64,000 nt of DNA from Candidatus Terasakiella magnetica (GCF_900093605.1 NZ_FLYE01000048.1:111847-175846); one strand, 5' to 3'. Numbered from the stretch's first letter, positions 17,924 to 28,585 are shown. Numbers and translations: made by a program. Notes: generated by a model from the sequence alone, not told the origin.

Positions 17924-20014
17924 ATGCCACAGTCCCCAAATAAGAACAAAACATCTGAGCTAACCAGCTATCGCAAATATTGGGCGCACCGTTTCGGTGT
18001 GGCGCCTTTTTTGCCCATGTCCAAAGAAGAAATGGACCAGCTTGGTTGGGACAGTTGCGACATTATTTTAGTCACAGGCGATGCCTATGTGGATCATCCC
18101 AGCTTTGGCATGGCGGTGATCGGGCGCACGCTTGAAGCCCAAGGTTTCCGCGTTGGCATTATCGCCCAACCCGATTGGCAAACGGCTGACCCGTTTAAAG
18201 CACTGGGCAAACCCAATCTGTTTTTTGGTGTCACGTCCGGCAATATGGACAGTATGGTCAACCGTTATACGGCGGATCGTCGCATTCGCTCAAACGACAG
18301 CTACACCCCCAATGATGAAGGTGGCAAGCGCCCTGATCGCGCCGTTGTGGTTTATTCCCAACGTTGTCGCGAAGCCTATAAAGGTGTGCCCATTGTCATT
18401 GGCGGGATTGAAGCCTCTTTGCGCCGCATTGCCCATTTTGATTATTGGTCTGATAAAGTGCGCCGTTCCATCTTGCTTGATAGTAAGGCCGATATCCTGC
18501 TTTATGGTAATGCCGAGCGCGCCCTTGTGGAAGTCGCCCATCGCATTGCCAAGGATCAAGACCCAAAAACCTTCTTTGATGTGCGCGGCTGTGCCTTAAT
18601 GCGCGATGCTTCATTAGATGACTGGACAGAAGTTGACATGTCCTCCATTGATGAAGCGCCCATGCGTGAGCAACGCGGGGAAGAAAAAACCGTTGTGCGC
18701 ATTCCATCTTATGAGACCGTGCGCGATGATAAAGAAGTCTATGCCCAAGCTTCACGCGTTTTACATCTTGAAAGTAATCCCGGTAATGCCCGCCCGCTGG
18801 TTCAGGCCCATGGCAAACGCGATGTCTGGATCACCCCACCCCCCATTCCCTTGACCACTAAGGAAATGGATTGGGTGTTCGATCACCCCTATGCGCGCAA
18901 CCCACACCCCACATATGGTGATGCGCGCATTCCTGCCTGGGACATGATTAAATTTTCCATCAATATTATGCGGGGCTGTTTTGGCGGTTGTTCTTTCTGC
19001 TCAATTACCGAGCATGAAGGCCGCATCATTCAAAACCGCAGTCATGAATCCATCTTGCATGAAATCGAAGAAATGCGCGATAAGGTGGATGGGTTTAAAG
19101 GGCAAATTTCTGATCTTGGTGGGCCAACTGCCAATATGTATCGCCTTGCCTGCAAGGATGATAAAATTCAAGAAACATGTCGGCGCTTATCCTGTGTGCA
19201 TCCCGGTATCTGTAAGAACCTTGATACCAACCATGAAAGCCTGATTGAACTTTATCGCAAAGCGCGCGATGTGCGCGGTGTTAAGAAAATCTCCATCGGC
19301 TCGGGCTTGCGCTATGACTTAGCGGTAAAAAGCCCAACCTATATTAAAGAGCTCGTCACCCATCATGTGGGTGGCTACCTTAAAATCGCACCGGAACATA
19401 CCGAGGATGGCCCGCTTTCAAAAATGATGAAACCGGGCATTGGCTCATACGATAAATTCAAACAGATGTTTGATTTAGCCGCGAAAAAAGCCGGTAAAGA
19501 ATATTACCTTATTCCTTATTTCATTGCCGCCCATCCGGGCTGTTCTGATGAAGATATGATGAACCTTGCCCTTTGGCTTAAGCGCAATAAATATCGCGCC
19601 GATCAGGTTCAGGCCTTTACCCCAACGCCCATGTCGATCTCAACCGCCATGTATTATTCTGAGCGCGACCCGATCAAGCCTGTACGCCGTCGCGGGTCTG
19701 AACATGTGAGCACGGCCAAGGGCTTAAAACAACGTCGCCTACATAAAGCGTTCTTGCGTTATCACGATGCAGAAAACTGGCCCCTACTGCGCGAAGCCTT
19801 AAAAAATATGGGCCGCGCTGACCTCATCGGCAATGGTAAAAAACACCTTGTGCCAAGCTGGCAACCCAAAGGCACGGGCGGCAAAGGCGGTGAAGGTTCA
19901 CGCACCGGGCGCAAACATAAAAAACAGGAATTCCTCACCACCCATTCCGGTAAGGGCAGACGCGACTTTAAAGATAAACAAGACACCCGCAAGCCAAAGC
20001 GCAAAAGAAGATAG
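17924..20014 (+). CDS. ygiQ: YgiQ family radical SAM protein (UPF0313)
   Basis: 696 residues. An N-terminal cobalamin-binding-like region ([17 protein letters not shown]) precedes a radical SAM core with the cluster motif [18 protein letters not shown] near residue 350. The tail of about 60 residues is Lys/Arg/Gly-rich, as usual for the family. The substrate is not established in the family. No strong ribosome-binding site is visible before the ATG. Convergent with gph, three bases apart. Confidence 0.92.
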   Translation: MPQSPNKNKTSELTSYRKYWAHRFGVAPFLPMSKEEMDQLGWDSCDIILVTGDAYVDHPSFGMAVIGRTLEAQGFRVGIIAQPDWQTADPFKALGKPNLFFGVTSGNMDSMVNRYTADRRIRSNDSYTPNDEGGKRPDRAVVVYSQRCREAYKGVPIVIGGIEASLRRIAHFDYWSDKVRRSILLDSKADILLYGNAERALVEVAHRIAKDQDPKTFFDVRGCALMRDASLDDWTEVDMSSIDEAPMREQRGEEKTVVRIPSYETVRDDKEVYAQASRVLHLESNPGNARPLVQAHGKRDVWITPPPIPLTTKEMDWVFDHPYARNPHPTYGDARIPAWDMIKFSINIMRGCFGGCSFCSITEHEGRIIQNRSHESILHEIEEMRDKVDGFKGQISDLGGPTANMYRLACKDDKIQETCRRLSCVHPGICKNLDTNHESLIELYRKARDVRGVKKISIGSGLRYDLAVKSPTYIKELVTHHVGGYLKIAPEHTEDGPLSKMMKPGIGSYDKFKQMFDLAAKKAGKEYYLIPYFIAAHPGCSDEDMMNLALWLKRNKYRADQVQAFTPTPMSISTAMYYSERDPIKPVRRRGSEHVSTAKGLKQRRLHKAFLRYHDAENWPLLREALKNMGRADLIGNGKKHLVPSWQPKGTGGKGGEGSRTGRKHKKQEFLTTHSGKGRRDFKDKQDTRKPKRKRR

Positions 20015-20017
20015 GAC

Positions 20018-20674
20018 TTAGCCGATCAACTCAACGATCTCTTTGAGATGATCAACCACATGGTCCGCGCCCATCTCTTCAACAGGGACTTTGCGATAAC
20101 CAAAAGAAACCGCAATATTTGCCATACCTGCATTTTTGGCCCCATCAATATCATTGGGGCTGTCACCCACCATAATGGCTTCATCAACGCTTAAGCTCAA
20201 CTGATCAAGAACATGATGGATCATCTGCGGGTCAGGTTTTTTGCGCTCAAGCTCATCCCCGCCCAGCACCACTTCAAAAAAGTCAGCCATTGCCAAATCG
20301 CGCAATAAATTCACAGTCGGGCCTTTAGGCTTATTGGTGCAAAGGGCCAAGCGATAGCCCTTATCCTTTAAAGCCTTCAAACACTCCATCGCCCCGTCAT
20401 AGGCTTTGGTTTCATCAGCCTCATGACCTTCATAAAATCCAAGAAACTCTTTTGTCAAAGCAGGTATTTCATCAAGGCTCACTTCATCACCGGTGGCGGC
20501 AAAAGCACGTTCCACCAATTTGGGTGCGCCATTGCCAACAAACTTCATGGTCTCAACAAGCGTAATGGCGCGTCGCCCATGTTGGGCCAGTACTTTATTA
20601 CAAGCTGTTCGCAAGTCTGGTGCACTATCAATCAGCGTGCCATCCAAATCAAAAATTATCGCTTTAAAGGCCAT
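20018..20674 (-). CDS. gph: HAD-family phosphoglycolate phosphatase
   Basis: 218 residues. HAD motif I is DLDGTLIDS (nucleophile Asp9), motif II TNK, motif III KKPDP and motif IV GDSPNDIDGAKNAG. The cap insertion and length match Gph, which removes 2-phosphoglycolate formed during DNA repair or oxygenase side reactions. AGGT lies before the ATG. Specificity within the HAD family is inferred. Confidence 0.9.
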   Translation of the reverse strand: MAFKAIIFDLDGTLIDSAPDLRTACNKVLAQHGRRAITLVETMKFVGNGAPKLVERAFAATGDEVSLDEIPALTKEFLGFYEGHEADETKAYDGAMECLKALKDKGYRLALCTNKPKGPTVNLLRDLAMADFFEVVLGGDELERKKPDPQMIHHVLDQLSLSVDEAIMVGDSPNDIDGAKNAGMANIAVSFGYRKVPVEEMGADHVVDHLKEIVELIG

Positions 20675-20775
20675 ATCTACCTATCTTTTCAGCTCATCGA
20701 CAAAACGTGATAAGTGGCGTACACTATTTTAAATAAAAAGAAAAATGAATAGTAATCTTCTAGGGAGCAGGAAGA

Positions 20776-21936
20776 ATGGGTAACATCCAAGAACTGCGTA
20801 AATTTGTCGCCCCCGAATTTATTGTCGGTGTGGGCGCAAGAAAACTCGCAGCCAGATACGTACATAATTTTGCAGGCACAAAAGCCCTTGTGGTGACAGA
20901 CCCCGGCGTGATCAAGGCGGGATGGGTCGGTGATGTGGTGGGAGAACTCACCAAAGAAAACATCGACCATGTGGTGTTTGATAAAGTCACGCCAAATCCG
21001 CGCAATACCGAAGTCATGGAAGGCGCGCGTGTTTATCTTGAACATGACTGTGACGTGGTCATCGCCATTGGCGGGGGCAGCCCCATGGATTGCGCCAAAG
21101 GCATTGGCATTGCAGTCACCAACCAGACCCATGTGGATAAATTTGAAGGAGTCGATCAAGTTGATATCCCCGGCCCACCCTTGATCTGCATTCCCACCAC
21201 CAGCGGCACAGCGGCTGATGTCTCACAATTTTCCATCATTACCAATCTGGCTGAATATCGTAAATATGCCATCATCAGCAAAACCGTGGTGCCCGATGTT
21301 TCCCTAATTGATCCTGAAACCAGCCTGACCATGGATGCGCATCTTACGGCTTGTACGGGCATGGACTCCCTTGTTCATGCCATTGAAGCCTATTTTTCAA
21401 AAGCCAATTCCTCCATGACCGATATGCATGCGCTGCAAGGTATGGACTATCTTTTAGAGGCCCTGCCCAAAGTGATGGAAAACCCCAATGACATGGATAT
21501 GCGCTCCAAGGTCACCATGGGATGCCTGCACGCAGGATTGGCCTTTTCCAATGCAAGCTTGGGCGCGGTTCACGCCATGGCCCATAGCCTTGGTGGCTTG
21601 CTGGACCTACCCCATGGGGAATGTAACGCCATTTTGCTGCGCCATGTGGTGGAATTTAACGCAAGCGAAGTCCCTGAACGGGTAGATATTATCGGTGATA
21701 AATTTGGTCTTGATCTTCAAGGTATGCCCACGAAGAAAAAAACCAAACGCGTCCTTCAAGCCATTGAAGATCTTTCAAGCCTGGTTGGTATAAAAGACAA
21801 GCTCGCCGCCAAGGGGGTGAAGATTTCTGACATTCCTGATCTCGCCCATAATGCCTTGATTGACCCCTGTATGATCACCAACCCAAGAACCCCGAACCGC
21901 CGCGATATTGAGTGCGTATATGAAGAGGCGCTCTAA
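20776..21936 (+). CDS. ercA: Iron-containing alcohol dehydrogenase, ErcA-like
   Basis: 386 residues of the type III alcohol dehydrogenase family. The NAD-binding GGGSPMDCAKG and the metal ligands around HAMAHSLGG and LPHGECNA are present. The ADH overlaps the start of a PAS hybrid kinase gene by 17 bases, exactly the ercA-ercS' arrangement known from pseudomonads, where ErcA is part of a signalling pathway controlling alcohol oxidation. I therefore call it ErcA-like rather than a catabolic ADH. GGAGCAGGAAGA precedes the ATG. Confidence 0.85.
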   Translation: MGNIQELRKFVAPEFIVGVGARKLAARYVHNFAGTKALVVTDPGVIKAGWVGDVVGELTKENIDHVVFDKVTPNPRNTEVMEGARVYLEHDCDVVIAIGGGSPMDCAKGIGIAVTNQTHVDKFEGVDQVDIPGPPLICIPTTSGTAADVSQFSIITNLAEYRKYAIISKTVVPDVSLIDPETSLTMDAHLTACTGMDSLVHAIEAYFSKANSSMTDMHALQGMDYLLEALPKVMENPNDMDMRSKVTMGCLHAGLAFSNASLGAVHAMAHSLGGLLDLPHGECNAILLRHVVEFNASEVPERVDIIGDKFGLDLQGMPTKKKTKRVLQAIEDLSSLVGIKDKLAAKGVKISDIPDLAHNALIDPCMITNPRTPNRRDIECVYEEAL

Positions 21937-23647
21937 CCCACCCACGCCCCAAGCCGATGAACTTGCCAAGATCGTCGGCCTTGGCGAGCGTTCTGCGCGC
22001 AAAAACTACTACCCACAACTGCGCGCCCATGTGAGTGAGCTTGAGCGTTTTCAAAAACTCATTGATCTGGCCTCTAATGCCTTTTTGATCATTGATGCGC
22101 AAAACCGTCGCATTGTGGATTCCAACCAAAAAGCAAAAGAGCTTTTCTCCATTCCAGAAAAAGACCTCATCAAACTGGACCTTTCCGGTTTCCATATTGA
22201 GGAAGAGATCCTCAAACAGATTGAAAGTTTTGATGAAGGCTCCATGCTGTTTGAAGGTCATCGCCTTTCAACTGATCAAACTGAACATTATTACCTCTTT
22301 GATTTTAAATGGGTAAAAGTCGAGCATAACCATTATGGCATTTTAGAAGGGCGCGATATTACGGAGCGCAAACTCGCTGAAAAAGCCTTACAAGATGCCC
22401 GTGATCATTTGGAAGAACGCGTTCATGAACGCACCATGGTGCTGGAAAAAGAAATTGAAGAACGCCGCCAAATTGAGAAAAAGTTGGAACAGGCTAAAAT
22501 CGAAGCCGATAACGCCAATCAGGCCAAGTCCGATTTTCTCTCCAACATGAGCCATGAACTCAGAACCCCGCTGAACGGTATTCTCGGTTTTGCCCAGCTT
22601 TTCAATTTCCCCTCTGATCCACCGCTAAATACAAAGCAAAAGGATTACATCGGACAAATTATCAATAGCGGTAAACATCTGCTGGAACTGATCAATGACA
22701 TTCTTGATCTGGCTAAAATCGAGGCCGGAAAAGTCAGCCTGAATATTGAAACCTTCAGGGTGGGCGAAGTCATTGATGATAGCCTTGATCTGGTGAACCC
22801 GATCATGTCCAACTATAATGTCAGCTTTGATATGCCCCATCATGTGATGGAGAGGCGCAAAACCATTACGGCTGATAAGATGCGCCTTAAACAGGTGCTG
22901 ATTAATCTACTGTCCAATGCCGCCAAATATAACACCGAAAATGGTCATGTTTTTTTAGAGATCAATACGTTCGAGAGCTACATGCGCTTTGATGTGCGCG
23001 ATACCGGAAAAGGCATTTCACCAGAAGGCATGAAGTCACTTTTCAAACCTTTTAGCCGCTTAAATGAAGAAAATAGCGAGATTGAAGGCACAGGCATCGG
23101 CCTGACCATCACCAAAAACCTGCTTAAAATGATGAAAGGCTATATGGAAGTTGAAAGCACACCGGGGAAAGGCAGCTGCTTTAGTGTTTTCATCCCCCTT
23201 GCCCAAGGGGAAAACACACAGGCTGAATATGAAGAACATCAATCCTCACCTTGTCAGCCCGTACCCCCTCAACAGGCACCCGCTAAAAAAATCCTTTATG
23301 TGGAAGACAATGCAGCCAATTTGTTGGTGCTTGAAGAATTGATCAAGCAGGTCCCCCATGTCGAAATGCTCAGCGCTCATACGGGTGAGCTTGGCTTGGA
23401 GCTCACCAATAATCAAAAGTTTGACCTGATTTTAGTTGATATCAACCTGCCCGGCATTAGCGGATATAAAGTCTTTGAAGGCTTAAAACCAACCCAAGAC
23501 TGCCCCGTTTTTGCCCTGAGTGCCAACGCCATGGAAAAAGATGTGGCGCGTGGCCTTTCTGCGGGCTTTGATGAATATCTCACCAAGCCTTTGGACCTGA
23601 ATTTAACACTGGAAAAGATCACAAACGCCCTATTTGATAAAAAATAA
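21920..23647 (+). CDS. Soluble PAS hybrid histidine kinase, ErcS-like
   Basis: 575 residues from the ATG at 21920 (a TTG at 21908 is possible). The N-terminal GLGERSARKNYYPQL resembles the opening of ErcS-type kinases. PAS domain about 45-150, coiled coil about 155-205, His[20 protein letters not shown] near 215, HATPase with GTGIGL near 390, receiver about 455-570 with acceptor Asp in LVDINLPGISG. No membrane segments, so it senses a cytosolic cue. The overlap with ercA implies coupled synthesis. Confidence 0.88.
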   Translation: MKRRSNPPTPQADELAKIVGLGERSARKNYYPQLRAHVSELERFQKLIDLASNAFLIIDAQNRRIVDSNQKAKELFSIPEKDLIKLDLSGFHIEEEILKQIESFDEGSMLFEGHRLSTDQTEHYYLFDFKWVKVEHNHYGILEGRDITERKLAEKALQDARDHLEERVHERTMVLEKEIEERRQIEKKLEQAKIEADNANQAKSDFLSNMSHELRTPLNGILGFAQLFNFPSDPPLNTKQKDYIGQIINSGKHLLELINDILDLAKIEAGKVSLNIETFRVGEVIDDSLDLVNPIMSNYNVSFDMPHHVMERRKTITADKMRLKQVLINLLSNAAKYNTENGHVFLEINTFESYMRFDVRDTGKGISPEGMKSLFKPFSRLNEENSEIEGTGIGLTITKNLLKMMKGYMEVESTPGKGSCFSVFIPLAQGENTQAEYEEHQSSPCQPVPPQQAPAKKILYVEDNAANLLVLEELIKQVPHVEMLSAHTGELGLELTNNQKFDLILVDINLPGISGYKVFEGLKPTQDCPVFALSANAMEKDVARGLSAGFDEYLTKPLDLNLTLEKITNALFDKK

Positions 23648-23755
23648 GGTTTTTCTTGGCTTTTAGGCGCATCTTTAAATTTGCGCTTTGGCCGTTTTCA
23701 GCTTAAAAAGACTACAAAATATTTGCGTCATTCTTTTTATGTGTCTCATTGATCT

Positions 23756-25096
23756 ATGACTTCATCAAAATCAGCTGCCATTGTACTTGCCGCGGGCCTT
23801 GGCACCCGCATGAAATCGACAAAACCCAAAGTCATGCACCCTCTTGCCGGTCGTCCCATGGTCAACCATGTGATCGCCAACTTGCAAACGGCTGGCGTTG
23901 AAGAGATCATTGCGGTTATCGGGCCGGACATGCCTGCCTTGGAAAAGGCCGTTGCCCCCCATAAAACAGCCGTGCAAGTCGATCGCTTAGGTACAGGCCA
24001 TGCGGTTTTAGCCGCCAAAGATGTGGTTGCGGGTGATGAAGATAATGTGATCATTGCCTTTGGCGATACTCCTTTGATCTCGCCTGATACGTTCTCACGC
24101 ATGATTGAAGCGCGCGCCCAAAGTGATGTGGTCGTGCTTGGTTTTCGCCCAGATCACCCCGGAGCTTATGGTCGCCTTGTGGTGGATGAGGCCAACGCGC
24201 TTCAGGCCATTGTTGAATTTAAAGATGCAACTGAAGAACAACGCGCCATTACCCTGTGCAATTCTGGTGTCATGTGTGTCAACGGCCAAAAACTTTTTGG
24301 CCTGCTTGATGCCATCACCAATGACAACGCGGCAGGTGAATATTACCTGACCGATATCGTCGCCTTAGCGCGCCAAGAGGGTTTGAGCTGCAGCGTTGTT
24401 GAAGGTGAAGAAGAAGAGCTTTTAGGGGTGAATTCCCGTGTGGAACTGGCACGCGCTGAAGCCATCGTGCAAGACCAGCTGCGCCACAAGGCCATGGTCA
24501 ATGGCGCAACCTTGCTGGACCCCGCAACAACCTATTTTAGTTATGACACTGAGTTGGGTAAAGATGTGGTGATTGAGCCCAATGTCTTTTTTGGCCCACG
24601 CGTTAAAGTAAATGATTTTGTCACCGTTAAGGCCTTTTCCCATCTAGAAGAATGCAATGTGGGCCGTGGTGTAGTGATGGGGCCATATGCGCGCCTGCGC
24701 CCGGGTGCGGATTTAAAAGACGGTGTCAAGGTCGGCAATTTCGTTGAGATTAAAAAGGCCCTAATAGAAGAAGGTGCCAAGGTTAATCACCTGAGCTACA
24801 TTGGGGATGCCCGTGTGGGGCCCGGGGCCAATATTGGCGCTGGCACAATCACCTGTAATTATGATGGCTATTTTAAATATCATACGGATATCGGTGCAGA
24901 AGCCTTTATCGGGTCCAACACCGCCCTTGTCGCGCCTGTGCGCATTGGCGATGGGGCCAATGTGGGCGCAGGCAGCACCATTGCCAAAGATGTAAAAAGT
25001 GGTGATCTGGGCCTAACACGCGCCCCACAAAAGAGCTTTGCCAAATGGGCAGAAAAATTCAGAAGCCGCCAAGCTGCGGCCAAGGCGAAAAAATAA
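23756..25096 (+). CDS. glmU: Bifunctional GlmU: GlcN-1-P acetyltransferase / GlcNAc-1-P uridylyltransferase
   Basis: 446 residues. The pyrophosphorylase domain opens with LAAGLGTRMKS and has FGDTPL; the C-terminal half is a left-handed beta helix of hexapeptide repeats (GANIGAGTITCNYDG). The enzyme makes UDP-GlcNAc for peptidoglycan and lipopolysaccharide. glmS follows after 12 bases, so the two form an operon. No good ribosome-binding site is visible before the ATG. Confidence 0.96.
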   Translation: MTSSKSAAIVLAAGLGTRMKSTKPKVMHPLAGRPMVNHVIANLQTAGVEEIIAVIGPDMPALEKAVAPHKTAVQVDRLGTGHAVLAAKDVVAGDEDNVIIAFGDTPLISPDTFSRMIEARAQSDVVVLGFRPDHPGAYGRLVVDEANALQAIVEFKDATEEQRAITLCNSGVMCVNGQKLFGLLDAITNDNAAGEYYLTDIVALARQEGLSCSVVEGEEEELLGVNSRVELARAEAIVQDQLRHKAMVNGATLLDPATTYFSYDTELGKDVVIEPNVFFGPRVKVNDFVTVKAFSHLEECNVGRGVVMGPYARLRPGADLKDGVKVGNFVEIKKALIEEGAKVNHLSYIGDARVGPGANIGAGTITCNYDGYFKYHTDIGAEAFIGSNTALVAPVRIGDGANVGAGSTIAKDVKSGDLGLTRAPQKSFAKWAEKFRSRQAAAKAKK

Positions 25097-25108
25097 GAGA
25101 GATAAACC

Positions 25109-26932
25109 ATGTGCGGAATTGTCGGATTTATCGGTAAAAAAGAAGCTGCCCCCTTATTGGTGGAAGGGCTCAAGCGCCTTGAATATCGCGGCTATGACTC
25201 AGCAGGAATTGCCACCCTGCCTGATGGAAAAATTGAACGACGCCGCGCAGAAGGTAAAATCATCAATCTTGAAAACACATTAAACGAGCGCCCAACAGCA
25301 GGCACCATCGGCATCGGTCATACCCGCTGGGCCACCCATGGCATTCCCAATGAAACCAATGCCCACCCCCATGCAACTGAGCGCGTGGCTGTGGTCCATA
25401 ACGGCATTATTGAGAATTTTCAGGAACTGCGCGCAGAGCTGGTTGAAAAAGGCTTCACGCCCCATTCTGAAACCGATAGTGAAGTTGTCCCTCTTCTGAT
25501 TACAAGCTACCTGAATGAGGGCGTGAGCCCCATTGAGGCAGTAAAGACAACGCTTAAACGCCTTGATGGTGCCTTTGCCCTTGGGATTATTTTTGCGGGT
25601 GAAGATGACCTTTTAATCGGTGCACGCCGTGGTAGCCCCCTAGCCGTTGGCTTTGGCGAAGGTGAAATGTATCTTGGTTCTGACGCCATGGCCCTTGCGC
25701 CACTGACCAAAAAAATTGCCTATCTTGATGAAGGTGATTGGGTGGTGTTAAAGCGCGATCAGGTGACTTTTTATAATGAAGATGATCAAGAAGTCAGCCG
25801 TGAAATTCGTGAAACCGCCATGTCTGGTGCGCTCATTGGTAAGGGCGAGCATCGCCATTATATGCTTAAGGAAATCTTTGAGCAGCCCCAAGTCATTGGT
25901 GACACACTGGCAAGTTTCTTTAACCCCACGGCACAAACCATTTCCATGCCGGATTTCCCGTTTGATCTGGCAACCATCCCCCGCATTACCATTGTAGCTT
26001 GCGGCACCTCTTTTTATGCCGGGCTGGTTGCCAAATACTGGATTGAACAATATGCCCGCATCGGTGTTGAAATTGATGTAGCCTCAGAGTTTCGTTATCG
26101 CGAAGCCCCCATGGAAAAAGGTGGTCTTTCCCTGTTTATTTCCCAATCAGGTGAAACTGCGGACACTCTTGCTGCCCTTCGTTATGCCAAATCCCAAGAC
26201 CAGCATATTATGTCCATCGTGAATGTGCCGGAAAGCTCCATGGAGCGGGAATCTCATGCGGTATTACACACTCACGCTGGCCCTGAAATTGGCGTTGCCT
26301 CAACCAAAGCCTTCACCACACAGCTTACCGTTTTGGCGTGTTTTTCCATTGCCTTGGCAAAAGCCAAAGGCGCGATTGACCCCACATTAGAGGCCCGCCT
26401 GTGTAAATCCATCGCTGAGGTACCTGCACGCGTTACAGAAATTCTCAACCATGATGAGTCCTTGCGCGACATCGCCCATAGTGTGGCAGAAGCCCGTGAT
26501 GTGCTTTATCTGGGGCGCGGTGCGAGCTTCCCCATTGCCATGGAAGGTGCGCTCAAGCTTAAGGAAATTTCCTACATCCATGCTGAGGGCTATGCCGCAG
26601 GCGAAATGAAACACGGCCCTATCGCCTTAATCGATGAAAGCGTGCCCGTTATCGTTTTAGCCCCAAGCGACAGCAACTTTGAAAAAACCGCCTCTAACAC
26701 CCAAGAAGTGGTTGCCCGTGGTGGTCGCGTGATCTTTATGGCTGATAAACAGGGCTGTGAGAAAATGGCGGATCATTCCATGGCAAGCGTTGCTATGCCC
26801 GATGTAGAACCTTTTGTTGCCCCCATCCTCTATTCCATCCCTGTACAGCTCTTGGCCTATCATGTGGCTGTTCATAAAGGTACAGACGTAGACCAGCCGC
26901 GAAACCTTGCGAAATCGGTGACCGTGGAATAA
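25109..26932 (+). CDS. glmS: Glutamine-fructose-6-phosphate aminotransferase
   Basis: 607 residues. The N-terminal glutaminase begins with catalytic Cys2 (MCGIVGFIG), followed by RLEYRGYDSAG and HTRWATHG. Two SIS sugar-isomerase domains follow (ACGTSFYAG, SQSGETADT) and the end is LAKSVTVE. It forms glucosamine-6-phosphate, the first committed step of amino-sugar synthesis, upstream of GlmU. The 12-base gap leaves no room for a glmS ribozyme. Confidence 0.97.
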   Translation: MCGIVGFIGKKEAAPLLVEGLKRLEYRGYDSAGIATLPDGKIERRRAEGKIINLENTLNERPTAGTIGIGHTRWATHGIPNETNAHPHATERVAVVHNGIIENFQELRAELVEKGFTPHSETDSEVVPLLITSYLNEGVSPIEAVKTTLKRLDGAFALGIIFAGEDDLLIGARRGSPLAVGFGEGEMYLGSDAMALAPLTKKIAYLDEGDWVVLKRDQVTFYNEDDQEVSREIRETAMSGALIGKGEHRHYMLKEIFEQPQVIGDTLASFFNPTAQTISMPDFPFDLATIPRITIVACGTSFYAGLVAKYWIEQYARIGVEIDVASEFRYREAPMEKGGLSLFISQSGETADTLAALRYAKSQDQHIMSIVNVPESSMERESHAVLHTHAGPEIGVASTKAFTTQLTVLACFSIALAKAKGAIDPTLEARLCKSIAEVPARVTEILNHDESLRDIAHSVAEARDVLYLGRGASFPIAMEGALKLKEISYIHAEGYAAGEMKHGPIALIDESVPVIVLAPSDSNFEKTASNTQEVVARGGRVIFMADKQGCEKMADHSMASVAMPDVEPFVAPILYSIPVQLLAYHVAVHKGTDVDQPRNLAKSVTVE

Positions 26933-26936
26933 ACGA

Positions 26937-27224
26937 ATGCAATTTCATATAACAGCGCTTGATGGAACCGATGAAGCTGCGCCACAACGTCGCGAATCGG
27001 CATGGGCAGAACATTTAGTTTATCTGCAAAATAAAAAGGCGGAAGGCTCTTTTTTATTGGGTGGCACAATCGTTGATGAAAATGGCAATAAGACAGGCTC
27101 TACGCTTTTTGTCGAAGCTAAAGATCAAGATGCCTTAATGGATTGGCTATATAACGACCCCTTTGGTCGAGATAATGTCTGGCAACACTATGATATTAAA
27201 ACCATTGAAATTCCAAACATATAA
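26937..27224 (+). CDS. YciI-like protein
   Basis: 95 residues. A ferredoxin-like YciI fold is suggested by the alternating pattern RRESAWAEHLVYLQ...GSFLLGGTIVDENG...DPFGRDNVW, with the usual His and Asp positions. The biochemical role of the family is poorly known; some members are dehydrochlorinase-like. It starts four bases after glmS and is probably read through from it. A hairpin follows at 27253. Confidence 0.82.
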   Translation: MQFHITALDGTDEAAPQRRESAWAEHLVYLQNKKAEGSFLLGGTIVDENGNKTGSTLFVEAKDQDALMDWLYNDPFGRDNVWQHYDIKTIEIPNI

Positions 27225-27252
27225 TTTTTCAATCAGAACACAATAATGGAAT

Positions 27253-27271
27253 GGGGACGATAAGCGTCCCC
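27253..27271. terminator. Hairpin between convergent YciI and HU genes
   Basis: GGGGACG-ATAAG-CGTCCCC, a perfect 7-bp stem with a 5-base loop, between the stops at 27224 and 27280. There is no clear T-run on either side, so it may act as a bidirectional, imperfect terminator or a 3'-end stabiliser. Confidence 0.6.
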
Positions 27272-27279
27272 ACCATTAA

Positions 27280-27555
27280 TTACGCATTTACAGCGTCTTT
27301 AAGACCTTTACCAGCCTTGAACTTAGGCTGTTTGGCAGCTGCGATTTGGATTGTCTCACCAGTGCGTGGGTTACGACCTTCACGGGCAGCACGTTCAGAA
27401 ATTGAGAATGAACCAAATCCAACCAGTTGCACAGTATCACCGTCTTTAAGTGCACCAGAAATGGCATCAAACACAGCATCAGTTGCAGCCGCAGCATCGG
27501 CTTTAGTAAGCTCAGAAGTAGTTGCTACAGCAGCCACAAGATCGGTTTTCTTCAT
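27280..27555 (-). CDS. hupB: DNA-binding protein HU
   Basis: 91 residues. The HU/IHF signature is complete: an N-terminal [16 protein letters not shown] dimerisation helix, [26 protein letters not shown], and the C-terminal [18 protein letters not shown]. It bends and compacts DNA as a dimer. AAGGATAT precedes the start. The region up to 27882 (about 330 bases) contains its promoter; no other gene is supported there. Confidence 0.97.
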   Translation of the reverse strand: MKKTDLVAAVATTSELTKADAAAATDAVFDAISGALKDGDTVQLVGFGSFSISERAAREGRNPRTGETIQIAAAKQPKFKAGKGLKDAVNA

Positions 27556-27882
27556 CTTAGATATCCTTTAACAATATATTGGTCGCGCTTCTTAAACAAA
27601 ACAGCATGAATGATCAACCACGTTCCTATGAATAGTCAAATAAATCAACATTAGAAATACAAATCTAGTGTGTTTTTATGAAAACAAGCCCCCTGATCCA
27701 CCTTTTTTAGGCAAAATTGGTATTTTGGGACCTTGAGATATCATTACAAATGGATATTTAACCATGCCGATGTGGCATCCTGTGCGACTGTGGAAATAAT
27801 TTTCATCATAATATTAAACTTGGCATCTTCTTTCATCATGCATAATATAAGATGTAAAGTTCATAAGGGGGAGGCAAAAGCT

Positions 27883-28575
27883 ATGCATAAGTTTACTTTA
27901 GCAGTTCTTGTTGGGGTATTTACCATTGGTTTTTGTGATGCGCAGGCTCAGACCCTCAAACTTGCGCGACAACCTGTTTCCCATATTTCAGATTTGGCCC
28001 AAGAAAAAATCGAATGTTCCTTAAAGAAAATGGAACAACCCTATGAGATAATCATGGTGCCGTGGAAAAGGGCTCAGCAAGGCACTCAATATAATAAATA
28101 CCATGGCTTTTTTGTTGCAACACAAACAAAAGCCAGAGACGCCTATGCGGTACGCTCCCACGGGGTGCTGTCCAATAACTGGCTCTTTATTCAAAAAAAT
28201 AAAACACCAACCCCTAATGATCAAAATGAATTCTGGTCGCAATCTTTTACGGCGAACATTGGGACCGCAAAATTAAGATGGCTAAAGTCCCACCAGGACG
28301 ATGGGAAAATTAAAGGACGCATCATCGAGGCGCCTACCATGGAAGGCGCAATGTACCATTTAATCACAGGCCACTCACAGGTACTTGTTGAGAACCAAAT
28401 AAACTACGATCGACTTGTCAAAAAAAATAAAGCGGCTGAAACATTCACAACCTACATTGCACGCGAAGTCTCACAAGGTGTTTATTTTTCAAAAGCTTTC
28501 TTAGCTAAAAACACCGCTTTTTTGGATAAATTCAATTCAGCTTTAAAACAGTGCCTCACAAAAAAGCCACTTTAA
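27883..28575 (+). CDS. Periplasmic solute-binding protein (SBP_bac_3-like)
   Basis: 230 residues from the ATG at 27883, which has AAGGGGGAGG upstream and begins a clear signal peptide ending DAQAQT; a longer frame would bury the signal. The mature part has the weak two-lobe pattern of amino-acid-type binding proteins (WKRAQQGTQ, MEGAMYHLITGHSQVLVEN). No permease or ATPase gene is nearby, so it may serve a sensor or a remote transporter. Two similar orphan proteins lie at 30448 and 41199. Confidence 0.75.
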   Translation: MHKFTLAVLVGVFTIGFCDAQAQTLKLARQPVSHISDLAQEKIECSLKKMEQPYEIIMVPWKRAQQGTQYNKYHGFFVATQTKARDAYAVRSHGVLSNNWLFIQKNKTPTPNDQNEFWSQSFTANIGTAKLRWLKSHQDDGKIKGRIIEAPTMEGAMYHLITGHSQVLVENQINYDRLVKKNKAAETFTTYIAREVSQGVYFSKAFLAKNTAFLDKFNSALKQCLTKKPL

Positions 28576-28585
28576 AAATCCAAGC

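Noticed and set aside
20689..21159. 156-residue frame antisense to ercA
   Set aside because: It is opposite a well-supported gene and has no start signal; its Cys/His-rich composition is that of a shadow frame.
25097..25108. glmS ribozyme in front of glmS
   Set aside because: Only 12 bases separate glmU and glmS, far too few for the ribozyme.
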